From positions 1 through 50,148 of the forward strand of contig DATBLC010000003.1 in NCBI GenBank assembly GCA_036555515.1: DNA of 50,148 nucleotides, in the 5' to 3' direction. Under the pieces are notes generated by a model. The model was given only the letters and a program-made list of their open reading frames with translations. It was not told the DNA's origin and searched no databases. Origin of the DNA: DATACQ01 sp036555515 (lineage in GTDB: Bacteria > Desulfobacterota > Binatia > UBA9968). The position numbers were made by a program, and so were the translations under genes. Shown here in pieces: positions 24,913-33,772 of this stretch (position 1 is its first letter; each line of letters starts with the position of its first letter).

Positions 24913-26631
24913 TTATTTGAATGTTGCAAACGAACCGGCGCCATAAACGATCCGGCCGCCGACCATGGTGAGCAGTGATTCCAAAGCAGGAATGCGTTCC
25001 TCGGGTACCGCTAGGTAATCCCCGTTCAACACCGCGAGATCGGCGAATTTACCACTTTCGATCGAGCCTTTTCTTTTTTCGTCGCCGGTAAACCAGGCAC
25101 TGCCCAGGGTATAGGCGCGCAACGCTTCTATGCGCGTCAAGTTGTGTTTGGCATCGCGGATGGTCATGCCGGCGATACTCTTACCCGTGACCAGCCACCA
25201 GAGCGCGAGCATCGGCGAATAGTTTCCTGAACGAAAAGCGTCTGTGCCCGCACCCAGTGGAACGCCAGCATCGAGCATCGTACGCAACGGCGGCGCGTTG
25301 CGGGTCTTTCGCTCGCCCCATAGTTTCAGACTCGTTTCTCCGCTCAGCACCAGGCGGCTTTGCACCGCAATACCACCGCCGAGTTTCTTGATGCGCTCGA
25401 CGGTCGCTGGCGTCGCGTCTTCCAAATGGGCGAAGCCGATGCGCGAGCGCGACAGCGGCGTTTGGCGGCTGACTGCTTCGATCACGTCGAGAAGCTGGCG
25501 CGCGGTATTGTCCTGGGTCGCGTGCAGGTGAAAATTATGGCCGCCCTTGGCGAAAAATTCTACCGCCCGGCGCAGTCGGCCCGTAGCCGCGGCGTCGATC
25601 GTAAAATCTTTAGGCTGCGATCCCGCGTCGCCATCACCGGTGCCCCGCGCCAAAACCTCGCCGAAGCCGGCGAAGCGAAACAAGTCGCTCTGATTGAGCT
25701 GCTTGACTTCTTCGACGCCGCGGCTGAACTGCTCCAACTCTTCTCCGGGCTCGTTGGGCGCGATGTAAAAGTTTACTCTCACCGTGAGCTCGCCGGCGCG
25801 CGCCATGTCGTTAAGTAAGCGCCGGTGGGCGAAGTTGACGGTGTCAGTATGGAGGTCGCCGAGGGAAGTCAGCCCCAGGCGATTGAGCTCGCGAAAGCAA
25901 TTGCGCAAGCCCTGGCGCGCCTGGTCGAGCGTGGGCCGCGGTATTTTATCGTACACATATTCCCATGCGCCGGCGCCAAGCGCGTAGCCGGTCAGATCGC
26001 CGGTTTTTGCGTCGCGCTCGAAATGGCCGCCGGGCGGATCGGGGGTCGCGCGCGTAATTCCAAGAGCTCTGAGCGCGGCGGAATTTACCAGCGCTGCTCG
26101 GCCGAGGATCTGAACGTAGACGGGATGTCCGGGCGCGGCGGCGTCAAGCTCGGCGCGAGTGGGCAAGCGCCGCTCGGCGAATTGCGTCGGCATCCACCCA
26201 CCCCCGACCATAATCCAGGTACCGGCGGGTTTTGTCTTCGCCGCGGCGGCGATCAGTTCAATGCCTTGAGCGAGTGAGCGAAGATTTTCCCAATGCAGCG
26301 TTAAATCCCAGCTCAAACCTGCCACAGTGGCATGAATATGAGAGTCGATAAGGCCCGGGATCACGGTGCGGCCGCCCAGATTAATTTCCCGAGTCTGAGG
26401 CCCCCGCCACCGGCGCATCTCGCCGTCTGTGCCGACTGCGGCGACCAAGCCCTCTTTGATCGCAAGCGCTTCCTTGATGGAAGAATCGCTATCGAGCGTA
26501 ATGATTTTGCCGTTAAACAAAATCAAATCGGCAAAGCTCGGGGCCTTGAGGGAGCGGACGAACTCGGATTCGTGGCCCACGCAAGACGCGAGAATAACGG
26601 CCAGCACGAACAATTTAACCGTCGGCTTCAT
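24913..26631 (-). CDS. Exported YtcJ-like amidohydrolase lipoprotein
   Basis: This 572-residue amidohydrolase-3 family enzyme (YtcJ-like) starts at 26631, where the signal KLFVLAVILASC gives a lipobox (ILASC) and a lipid-anchored protein; a longer upstream frame has no support. The metal-binding pattern is visible in GLIDSHIHATVAGLSWDL, with HLHATQDNTA for the second histidine pair, GFAHLEDATP and PLGAGTDAFRSGNYSP with the late aspartate. Such proteins hydrolyse amide, imide or N-acyl bonds of heterocyclic substrates. It is transcribed alone, divergently from the LLM oxidoreductase gene at 26787, with 155 bases between the two starts. Confidence 0.9.
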   Translation of the reverse strand: MKPTVKLFVLAVILASCVGHESEFVRSLKAPSFADLILFNGKIITLDSDSSIKEALAIKEGLVAAVGTDGEMRRWRGPQTREINLGGRTVIPGLIDSHIHATVAGLSWDLTLHWENLRSLAQGIELIAAAAKTKPAGTWIMVGGGWMPTQFAERRLPTRAELDAAAPGHPVYVQILGRAALVNSAALRALGITRATPDPPGGHFERDAKTGDLTGYALGAGAWEYVYDKIPRPTLDQARQGLRNCFRELNRLGLTSLGDLHTDTVNFAHRRLLNDMARAGELTVRVNFYIAPNEPGEELEQFSRGVEEVKQLNQSDLFRFAGFGEVLARGTGDGDAGSQPKDFTIDAAATGRLRRAVEFFAKGGHNFHLHATQDNTARQLLDVIEAVSRQTPLSRSRIGFAHLEDATPATVERIKKLGGGIAVQSRLVLSGETSLKLWGERKTRNAPPLRTMLDAGVPLGAGTDAFRSGNYSPMLALWWLVTGKSIAGMTIRDAKHNLTRIEALRAYTLGSAWFTGDEKRKGSIESGKFADLAVLNGDYLAVPEERIPALESLLTMVGGRIVYGAGSFATFK

Positions 26632-26786
26632 GCCGTATCTTCTACCTCCAACTGAAGCCAATTTCACGTACCGAGAGCCGATGGCCAAGCGAGGGGTAAG
26701 AAAATAGCCGTATCGGGTTGCGCCGCCGATGCGGTTGTCGTAAGACCATGAGCAGAAGGCGGAATTTTAACCTGAAGAGGTCAATG

Positions 26787-28031
26787 ATGAAACCAGTGCA
26801 ACTTTTTTGCTGGCACTTCATGGCGTATCCCTACCTGGGCAAGGACTTCGACGAGAAATACGACACCGGCTGGGTCACCGTGCCCAACCATTTGTGGGAC
26901 AACGGCAAGGCGCGCGGCCTTTATCAAGAGTATATCGACCAGTTAGCCTACGCCGACGAATTGGGTTTCGACGGCATGGTGCTCAACGAACACCATCAAA
27001 ATATTTACGGGTTGATGCCGTCGCCGAACATGATCGCGGCGGCGCTGACGCAGTGCACCTCACGCGGGAAAATCATCGTCCTTGGCAATCTCCTGCCGCT
27101 GCATATGAACCCGCTGCGCGTCGCCGAAGAATACGCGATGCTCGATCAGATGAGCGATGGACGGATCGTCGCCGGATTCGCGCCCGGCGGCGGACCGGAG
27201 ACGTTCAACTATGACGTGCCTTCGGCGAACTCGCGGGAAAAGTTTTGGGAGGCCGCTGACCTGATCGTGCGCTCGTGGACGGAAGACGGACCCTTCGCCC
27301 ACGAGGGGCGCTACTTTCCGCTGCGTTACGTCAATCTCTGGCCCAAGCCTTTGCAAAAGCCTTTTCCACCGGTGTGGATTCCCGGCTCGCGCAGCGCCTC
27401 GACCATGACCGAGGTCGCCAAGCGCGGCTACTGTTATTTTCTTTCTTCGCGCAGTCACGGCGGCGAAACCCACCGGGCGCAGCAGGAGTTCGCCGCTGTG
27501 CTGGAAAAGCACGGCGACAAATATCATCCATTTCGTTTCGGCATTCTAATGTCCACCTATGTCGCCGAAACCGACCGGCAAGCGCGCGAGGAGTGCGAAG
27601 AGGGAGTGTGGTACTTTTTGAAGAATTGTCTCAAAGGCCACCTGCGCCGCGAGGGACGCCAGCTGACGTTCGGCCCCGGCGTGCCTTATATACCGACCGC
27701 CGCCTGGAGGGAATATTTGCAAGGATACAAGCCGGGGCGAAAGCTTTTGGGCGACGTCGAGAACTGGGAGGAACTCGATGCCTCGCAGTCCATCATCGTC
27801 GGCAGCGCCGAGACGGTCACCCGGCGCATTCAAAGTTTGATCGAGAGGGCTAAAGTCGGCAATCTGTTAATCCAATTTCAGCTCGGCAATATGCCCGATC
27901 ATCTGGCGCGCAAGAGCATGAAGCTGTTTGCGGAACGGGTCGCGCCGGCATTGCGCCATGCTTCGTTGAAGCAATTCACCGACGAATTCCCCGGCATGAA
28001 CGTCGAACAATCAGCGGAGGCGCTACATTGA
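26787..28031 (+). CDS. LLM-class flavin-dependent monooxygenase
   Basis: This 414-residue luciferase-like monooxygenase resembles the alkane, dibenzothiophene or EDTA monooxygenase branch. The start is the second of two ATGs (MKPVQLFCWHFMAYP), because AGAGG lies 6 bases before it. Family features are DGMVLNEHHQNIYGLMPSPN, GNLLPLHMNPLRVAEEYAML, DGRIVAGFAPGGGPETFNYD and WPKPLQKPFPPVWIPGSRS. Its stop overlaps the start of the following hydrolase gene by four bases (TTGA), so the pair is translationally coupled. Together they could oxidise a substrate and then hydrolyse the product. The substrate is unknown. Confidence 0.9.
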   Translation: MKPVQLFCWHFMAYPYLGKDFDEKYDTGWVTVPNHLWDNGKARGLYQEYIDQLAYADELGFDGMVLNEHHQNIYGLMPSPNMIAAALTQCTSRGKIIVLGNLLPLHMNPLRVAEEYAMLDQMSDGRIVAGFAPGGGPETFNYDVPSANSREKFWEAADLIVRSWTEDGPFAHEGRYFPLRYVNLWPKPLQKPFPPVWIPGSRSASTMTEVAKRGYCYFLSSRSHGGETHRAQQEFAAVLEKHGDKYHPFRFGILMSTYVAETDRQAREECEEGVWYFLKNCLKGHLRREGRQLTFGPGVPYIPTAAWREYLQGYKPGRKLLGDVENWEELDASQSIIVGSAETVTRRIQSLIERAKVGNLLIQFQLGNMPDHLARKSMKLFAERVAPALRHASLKQFTDEFPGMNVEQSAEALH

Positions 28032-28840
28032 GCGGCGCCATTCTCGAAGTCTACGGGCGCAAAGTCGCGGTTTTGGAAAGCGGCAGCGGAGCGCCGTTGT
28101 TATATTTGCACGGCTTCGCCGACGTGCATTCGGTGAAAGAGAGCTGGATGCCGTTTCACGAGCGGTTGGCCAAACAGGCGCGCGTCATCGCGCCGGCCCA
28201 TCCGGGTTGTGCCCAGAGCGATGAAAACAAGGACGTGGACGCCATCGAGGACGTTGTGTTTCATTACCTCGAAGTGCTCGACGCTCTCAAGCTCACGCGG
28301 TTCGATCTCGTCGGCAGTTGCGTCGGGGGCTGGATCGCCGTCGAATTGGCCGCGCGCCATCCGGAAAAAATTCGCAAATTGGTGTTGATCGGTGCGACGG
28401 GTTTGTTCGTCCAAGGCGCGCTCATCGGCGATGTCTTCATGATGGCGCAACCCGAGCGCGGCTCGAGTTACGCCGGCTTGCGAACGATGCTATTCGCCGG
28501 CGCCGACCAGCCGCGGGCGCTGGAGCTTTTTCCGGACGGCATGGGCGAGATAGAAGAGGAGCTGCGCCGCTATCAGATGCTTCGGCTCGGCTCGCGTATT
28601 GGTTTCAAGCCGCCTTATTTCTATAACTACTCGCTGCGCAACCGCCTGCACCGCATCGCTTCGCCCGCGTTGGTTATCTGGGGTGAAAAGGACAACATGG
28701 TGCCGCGCGCCCACGCCGAGGCCTATGCCAAGCTGATTCCAGACGCGAAACTGTCAGTCGTTTCCGGCGCCGGCCACAGTGTTCATGTGGAAGAGCCGGA
28801 AAAAACCGCCAAGTTGGTTTCGGATTTTCTCGCGCAATAA
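28028..28840 (+). CDS. Alpha/beta hydrolase with a cysteine nucleophile elbow
   Basis: This 270-residue cytoplasmic hydrolase starts at a TTG that overlaps the LLM gene stop. The fold motifs are LLYLHGFADVHSVKESW, HPGCAQSD, the nucleophile elbow GSCVGGW, WGEKDNMVPRAHA with the acid and GAGHSVHVEEP with the histidine. The elbow has cysteine (Cys98) in place of the usual serine, the arrangement of dienelactone hydrolases. It could hydrolyse a lactone or ester made by the monooxygenase. The link to the LLM enzyme is strong through overlap, but the reaction is inferred. Confidence 0.88.
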   Translation: MSGAILEVYGRKVAVLESGSGAPLLYLHGFADVHSVKESWMPFHERLAKQARVIAPAHPGCAQSDENKDVDAIEDVVFHYLEVLDALKLTRFDLVGSCVGGWIAVELAARHPEKIRKLVLIGATGLFVQGALIGDVFMMAQPERGSSYAGLRTMLFAGADQPRALELFPDGMGEIEEELRRYQMLRLGSRIGFKPPYFYNYSLRNRLHRIASPALVIWGEKDNMVPRAHAEAYAKLIPDAKLSVVSGAGHSVHVEEPEKTAKLVSDFLAQ

Positions 28841-28917
28841 ATCGCTGGCTCGGCCGAGAGGTCGGCTTCTCAGAAGATTCTCCGGATAAATGAGTGGCGC
28901 GAAGAAGGAGGTCGATA

Positions 28918-29964
28918 TTGAAGACTTTAACCGTTGCGCTATTTTTCGCTTTTTTCTCAACCACACCGGCCTGGAGCCAATCCGGCAAGCCGTCTTCTGC
29001 GGCCGAGATGGCTGCCTATACCGGTCCGGACCGCGAGCGTTTGCTGGTGGAAGCAGCCAAGCGCGAAGGCAAGGTTGTCTGGTACACGACGCTGGCGGTC
29101 GTTCAAAATAAACAAATCGCTGCTACCTTCGAAGGCAAATATCCAGGGGTGAAAGTTGAAACCTACCGCACCGGATCTTCTGCGCTGGTCCAGAGGGTTC
29201 TCAATGAGGCCCAGGCCCGGCGCCATATCGCCGACGCCATCGAAACGACGCTTCCCGGTATGCTGACGTTTCGCGACAACCAGTTGTTATTACCGTACAC
29301 GTCACCGTACCTGGCGGCGTATCCCGAGGACACCAAAGAGAAAGCGCCTGCGAATTTGGTTTACTGGACGATCGATCGCGAATCCTATATCGGATTTGCC
29401 TACAACAAGAATCTTCTTGGCGCGGCCGATGTGCCAAAAAATTTTGATGGACTGCTGAAACCTGCCCTCCGCGATAAACTCGGATTGTCAGGCGATGACA
29501 CGGGGGCTCGAAGTATCGGCGCCATGATCAAAGTCAAGGGCGAGGAATTTGTTAAAAAATTAAAGGAGCAGAACATCAAGGCGTATATGATGGCCGGCAG
29601 CGCCTTGACCCAGTTGGTAGCTTCCGGCGAAGTGCCGGCATCCCCAAGCCAATTTTATAGCGCGACGCACGTGGCGGCGAAGAAGGGAGCGCCGGTGGTC
29701 TGGGTTCCCATGGATGTAAACGTGGTGGGCGCCGGCGGGGTGGCCGTCTATGCCCACGCTCAGCGGCCCCACGCGGCGCTGCTTTTCGCCGATTTTCTCC
29801 TGAGCCCCGAAGGGCAGAAGCTCCTGGAAGACTTATACTTCGGTAGCGCCCGGAAAGATTATGGCTTCAAACGCTGGTATCCCGAGAAAGAGGGAACGCT
29901 CGCTCAATACGAGCAAGCATTGGAACGGTGGCATAAATTGCTCAAAGACATCATTCGCAAGTGA
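28918..29964 (+). CDS. Extracellular solute-binding protein (Fe3+/AfuA-like)
   Basis: This 348-residue periplasmic binding protein resembles the iron-binding or putrescine-type family 1. An upstream GTG (28894) is possible, but GGAGG lies 6 bases before the TTG at 28918, giving a clean signal peptide (MKTLTVALFFAFFSTTPAWS) cut near AWSQ. Motifs are AAKREGKVVWYTTLAVVQNK, TFEGKYPGVKVETYRTGSSA, and LFADFLLSPEGQKLLEDLYF. No ABC permease or ATPase is adjacent. It follows the hydrolase by 77 bases and may be co-transcribed. The ligand could be a metal or a small organic; this is not decided. Confidence 0.87.
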   Translation: MKTLTVALFFAFFSTTPAWSQSGKPSSAAEMAAYTGPDRERLLVEAAKREGKVVWYTTLAVVQNKQIAATFEGKYPGVKVETYRTGSSALVQRVLNEAQARRHIADAIETTLPGMLTFRDNQLLLPYTSPYLAAYPEDTKEKAPANLVYWTIDRESYIGFAYNKNLLGAADVPKNFDGLLKPALRDKLGLSGDDTGARSIGAMIKVKGEEFVKKLKEQNIKAYMMAGSALTQLVASGEVPASPSQFYSATHVAAKKGAPVVWVPMDVNVVGAGGVAVYAHAQRPHAALLFADFLLSPEGQKLLEDLYFGSARKDYGFKRWYPEKEGTLAQYEQALERWHKLLKDIIRK

Positions 29965-30076
29965 AAGCATGCAATCCTCAACGTTAGATGCGACCCCAAA
30001 CGTGACGCTTCGCTACTTGGCAACCTTCTCCCACATTCTTCCCAACCGCTGATGGTTTGACAGCCCCGAGGTCCAC

Positions 30077-30855
30077 ATGGCCGATCATGTAAAACGTTTT
30101 ATGCCGCGTTTTCGCTACGGCATGATTCATCCGCGCTCGCACGAAGGGCGGCAACGCGGCGCCGGTTATCAGTTTTACCGCCTCGTGCCGCTCGACGTCA
30201 TGGAGTTTTCGGCGGTGCTGGGAATTTCGAACTACACGCTGGAAGCGGTGGAAAAGGCGCTTGGCAACTATTGGAAGTGCGTCGAGACGCTGACGCAGGA
30301 AAAAGCGCAGGTGATAATTCTGGGCGGCGCGCCGGTGTCAGCCGCCTTGGGCCGCCGGCGCGTTGTTGATTTGCTGCGCCAGACCACGGCGAAGACCGGC
30401 ATCCCCACCGACGCGCCGCTGGAAGCTTTGATCGCTTCGATGAAGCGGCTTGGGTTGACCAGGCTGGGCGTCGGCAGCCGGTGGGCGGAACCGGTAAACG
30501 AAGCGCTGGTTCGCTATCTAAACGACGGCGGCATCGACGTTGTCGGCATTACCAAGCGAAACCAGTGGGGCGCCGAGTCGGCCGCCATGTCATTGGAGGA
30601 GGGGTTGAATATGGCGCTCGATGTCGGACGCGAGGCGGCGCGATCGTTCCCCGAGGCGGAGGCATAGCGGTGCCGGGAGGAGCGGCGTTATGCCTGCATG
30701 TCATCCCTGCATTAGAGGAGGAATTCGGCAAACCGGCCTTCACCAATATGAGCACTGAAGTATGGAACGACTTGGTGCGCCCCGGGATTATCCCACCGGT
30801 ACAAGGTTGGGGCCGGCTGCTGGCGATGGGCCCGCAGGAGGCGACGGCTTCGTAA
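30077..30855 (+). pseudogene. Arylmalonate decarboxylase/Asp-Glu racemase-like gene, frameshifted
   Basis: The frame from 30077 encodes 196 residues of an arylmalonate-decarboxylase or maleate-isomerase-like protein (FRYGMIHPRSHEGRQRGAGY, TLTQEKAQVIILGGAPVSAA, RLGLTRLGVGSRWAEPVNEA) and ends at TAG 30665-30667. The missing C-terminus follows in the next frame as IAVPGGAALCLHVIPALEEE and continues to TAA at 30853-30855 (FTNMSTEVWNDLV, PPVQGWGRLLAM). One extra base near 30664 (GAGGCN-ATAGCG) would restore one protein of about 259 residues, with its catalytic cysteine in GGAALCLH. Either the gene is broken or the assembly lost a base. If intact, it would decarboxylate or racemise a malonate-like acid. 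Confidence 0.72.
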
Positions 30856-30926
30856 GCTATATATAGCACGCTCGAGCCATTCTTGTGCATTCGCACTACG
30901 GATAAGGCCGACCCGCACTAGCGAAC

Positions 30927-32042
30927 ATGAGTAAACAACAAGCAGACAAGGAGCGGCAAGCGCGACAGTCGTCGAGGTTTAGAGAACCAGTCAGTTCTGC
31001 GACTGGCCAACAGTACCTACCGCCCAGGTCGCCACGACCGGGGAGTAACGGTACGCTTCGACGCATCTCGAACGCCGGAGAGCTTCTTCAACTGCAACGC
31101 ACTGTTGGTAACCGCACTGTGAACGCGCTGCTTTATACTCGATTTTTCCCCGCGACCGCCCGAGCGCGTTCCCACCCGGGTTTGGTTCAACAGTATCCGG
31201 CCCCCGCCTATCCAGGGCAGGCAGCACCAGCCCAAGCGCCATTGACCGAAGCCGAGATTAATTCGGCGATCCGCTACAATCAGGCCCGTTATAACGCCCA
31301 GAGCACGAAATTGATCCAGGATCTGGTCGGAGCGGTTCATACGGGTATTTGGGATCGGCAAACGGTCGAACACGTAGCCGACTTTCAGGACAAACACGGT
31401 AAAAAAATTGATGGCATGGTTGGATCGGAAACGTTTGAGTTATTGGAGAATGAACAAACGGCGAGAGGCATAGGCACCGAGACTGAAAACTCGCTGCTGC
31501 TTTTCCGCACGCCCGCTGGAAATGTAATGCCGCGCTACGTAAGAAATGCTGTGGGCAGTCACATTATCCAGGGGCATTTTGATTTTGAGGCGCGTTTTTC
31601 AGCGCGAGGCAATTGTGGTGACTGGGAGTATCGCCAGGAAATCCGCGGCAATGCGTGGGCCCAGAGACCGGGTTCGCCACGCGTAAATTTAAATCATCAC
31701 TTTAATCTGCTGCCGCACGGCAGTCTGGATCCAACCTGGAAGGAAGATGGCAATACAACCTGGGCTGGCATTAATTACGGCCACCGGGCGCAACCCGGCC
31801 GGGCGGCGAATCCAATCAACCGCTACGAAGATACCAACGGTGCGCCCGATCAGCTCGGCGGTTGCGTCTACAAAGGTGAGGATTCGCCAGCGGTGACGGA
31901 CGCGGCGTTGATATCGGGAGATCTACTAACGCTCGAGCTTGAATTTGCCGGCGGCGTCTATAGACGCAACGCCGGCACCGGTCGGTTGGATGTCGTTACA
32001 CGACAGACTTGGACGGTGAACGGCACTGTTCCTGTGCCCTAA
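30927..32042 (+). CDS. Large protein with an LQRTVGNR tag and peptidoglycan-binding-like domain
   Basis: This 371-residue soluble protein has no signal peptide. Residues 1-50 are basic and disordered. A GELLQLQRTVGNRTVNALL segment follows (51-69); this LQRTxGN motif is the tag seen in proteins linked to extracellular contractile injection systems, often with DUF4157. Residues 109-176 resemble a peptidoglycan-binding repeat (TGIWDRQTVEHVADFQDKHG, then GMVGSETFELLE). The C-terminal 190 residues are unrecognised and rich in His and aromatic residues (NLNHHFNLLPHGS). No sheath, tube or baseplate genes are in the window. A role as injected cargo is a hypothesis only. Confidence 0.72.
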   Translation: MSKQQADKERQARQSSRFREPVSSATGQQYLPPRSPRPGSNGTLRRISNAGELLQLQRTVGNRTVNALLYTRFFPATARARSHPGLVQQYPAPAYPGQAAPAQAPLTEAEINSAIRYNQARYNAQSTKLIQDLVGAVHTGIWDRQTVEHVADFQDKHGKKIDGMVGSETFELLENEQTARGIGTETENSLLLFRTPAGNVMPRYVRNAVGSHIIQGHFDFEARFSARGNCGDWEYRQEIRGNAWAQRPGSPRVNLNHHFNLLPHGSLDPTWKEDGNTTWAGINYGHRAQPGRAANPINRYEDTNGAPDQLGGCVYKGEDSPAVTDAALISGDLLTLELEFAGGVYRRNAGTGRLDVVTRQTWTVNGTVPVP

Positions 32043-32185
32043 AATTATTCCCAAGAGGGTTAGCGAAATGTTATTGACTAACCGGAATAACTTAAAGGCG
32101 GGCTCTTCAAAGTAGCGGACATTAAATCCCCGGCCTGCGATACTAGTTCGGCCAGCGAGTACGCCAAACCGACGCTTCTTACCAG

Positions 32186-32721
32186 TTATATCCCGGACCC
32201 GAAACTAAAATATTGCGGCAGGATATTCCGAACCGCCGGATCTTCCAGCGAGTAAACGTTCATGCGCACCAGAGGCGGAACATAGATATGGACCGAAACG
32301 GCGGCGCCGTTTCGCGCCTGGAGGTTCGAAATCTGGTGGATCAGCGAGGTCTCCTCTACTCGGGTTTCATCGATGGCATAATCGGCTGAGCTCAGCGATT
32401 TGATCATGCCATTGGCAGCTTTGCTAAATAGCGACTCGGTGAGCTCGCCTTGCAGAATCTTTATTCCTCCCAATGAGCCGGCATGGTCGTGGATCGAGGA
32501 ACCTGTCCGGCATTCCAGCACATTATCATGATCTCGAATTGACGGTCTTTATAGACCAGGTTACGGGCATATCTTCTCTCGGAGAAAAGAGCGTGCGGTC
32601 GAGCCGCTTCAACCGTTACCACGAGCCGGGCAAGAATATCCTGCATTCTCGCCGGAGTGATCAAGGAGCTGTCGTTCTTCAAGACGTCTACGAGATCAGA
32701 TAAGGAAATGTCGCCGCGCAT
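32186..32721 (-). pseudogene. Cysteine dioxygenase, frameshifted
   Basis: Two overlapping frames (32461-32721 and 32186-32521) carry the halves of one cupin of about 178 residues. The first ends with KDRQFEIMIMCWNAGQ, the second continues SSIHDHAGSLGGIKILQGEL, then SLIHQISN and SVHIYVPPLVRMNVYS. These are cysteine dioxygenase type I motifs: His-Asp-His for iron, the third histidine in LIHQISN. A single missing base between CAG and TTCC (about 32503) splits them. An intact enzyme would oxidise cysteine or a related thiol to the sulfinate. It is either a recent pseudogene or an assembly indel. Confidence 0.72.
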
Positions 32722-32941
32722 TTACAAAACTGCTACTTTTGCAGCCGACCTGGGTTGGAATGCCCTTTGATTTAGTCTCCACCAAACCTAAGCTGCCAGG
32801 AAGCTTCCATATACAGGATACTGGCATGAGGACATCTCGTTCAAGGCTTGGGGATACCCGGGTTATTAACCACAAGAACGATCGACGAAAGGAGGGGCCA
32901 TTCGTGATAAGAATAACGCGAGGGGAGGCCTCCAATTCAAG

Positions 32942-33433
32942 ATGAGGACACTAAACATTGTCGTATATGCTATTGCGCTGATTCTTACTTTGGCCGCTTA
33001 TCTCAAGGGCGGACAGCGCCACATATTGGGAATCACTGAGGCGGTTAAAACGCTGTTGCCTGTCCTGCCTACGCTGATAGGTGCGTATTTGATAGCCGGC
33101 TATGTTCGTGTCCTTACGCCAGAGGACGTAGTACGGGAGTGGCTGGGCGAAGGTTCAGGGCTCAAAGGGGTATTAGTTGGCTATTTAGCAGGGACTCTCA
33201 CCCCTGGGGGTCCCTTCATCAGTTTTCCCATCGCAGCTTCGCTTTACCATGCGGGCGGAAGTGTTGGAACTGTCACAACGTACGTAACCGCATGGGCCCT
33301 TTGGGGTGGCGGAATCATTTTTTACGAGTTGTCGATTTTGGGCCCAAGACTCTTTACCATCCGAATGGTTGCAAGCATCCTTTTTCCTCTGTTGGCCGGG
33401 GTTATTGCCTCCTCTTTGGCGAAAAATCTCTAG
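32942..33433 (+). CDS. Small permease of the YraQ/DUF318 type
   Basis: This 163-residue integral membrane protein matches the short form of the YraQ-like permease family (PF03773). About four to five membrane helices are visible. The signature block is GVLVGYLAGTLTPGGPFISF followed by PIAASLYHAGGSVGTVTTYV, TAWALWGG, and LGPRLFTIRMVASILFPLLA. Longer relatives have two such halves and often act in metal or metalloid export. This one is a single half and would need to dimerise. A GGGGAGGCCTCC palindrome precedes the start. The substrate cannot be inferred. Confidence 0.82.
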   Translation: MRTLNIVVYAIALILTLAAYLKGGQRHILGITEAVKTLLPVLPTLIGAYLIAGYVRVLTPEDVVREWLGEGSGLKGVLVGYLAGTLTPGGPFISFPIAASLYHAGGSVGTVTTYVTAWALWGGGIIFYELSILGPRLFTIRMVASILFPLLAGVIASSLAKNL

Positions 33434-33644
33434 GCCATGAAAACACGAAGTGGTCTAGGCTGCCGCTACGGCACGAGCTGCGGCTCCGCGGTGGAATATT
33501 CGGGTCCGGCTTCACTTGATCACGTGATGGAGGGCGCCGGCTGCGAATAGTCGCCGTCGGCGCGCCATTAGCCCGGCCTTGTTAACGAAATTCAAGGCTG
33601 TCGCCGTTGTTCGTGAATGGCGCCTCAAAATTGTGCCATTGACT

Positions 33645-33680
33645 GTTGAACGACTGGAACGTTTGGAACGACTGAAAAAC
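33645..33680. repeat. GTTGAACGACTGGAAC-type repeat run
   Basis: Three imperfect 10-11-base units (GTTGAACGACTGGAACG, then TTTGGAACGACTG) match the family at 11857-11962. They lie in the 339-base gap 33434-33772 between the permease and phosphatase genes, in which I see no gene. Confidence 0.5.
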
Positions 33681-33772
33681 GGGTTTTTCTAAAGGATGTT
33701 CTTGTTTCTTAGATTTTGATTACATATTGCTATGTGGGACCGTGAAAACCATTTTTTACTGGAGAGACTAAG

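Noticed and set aside
30600..30700. Programmed ribosomal frameshift in the arylmalonate-decarboxylase-like gene
   Set aside because: No slippery heptamer or clear stimulatory hairpin is seen, and two other genes show the same kind of one-base loss.
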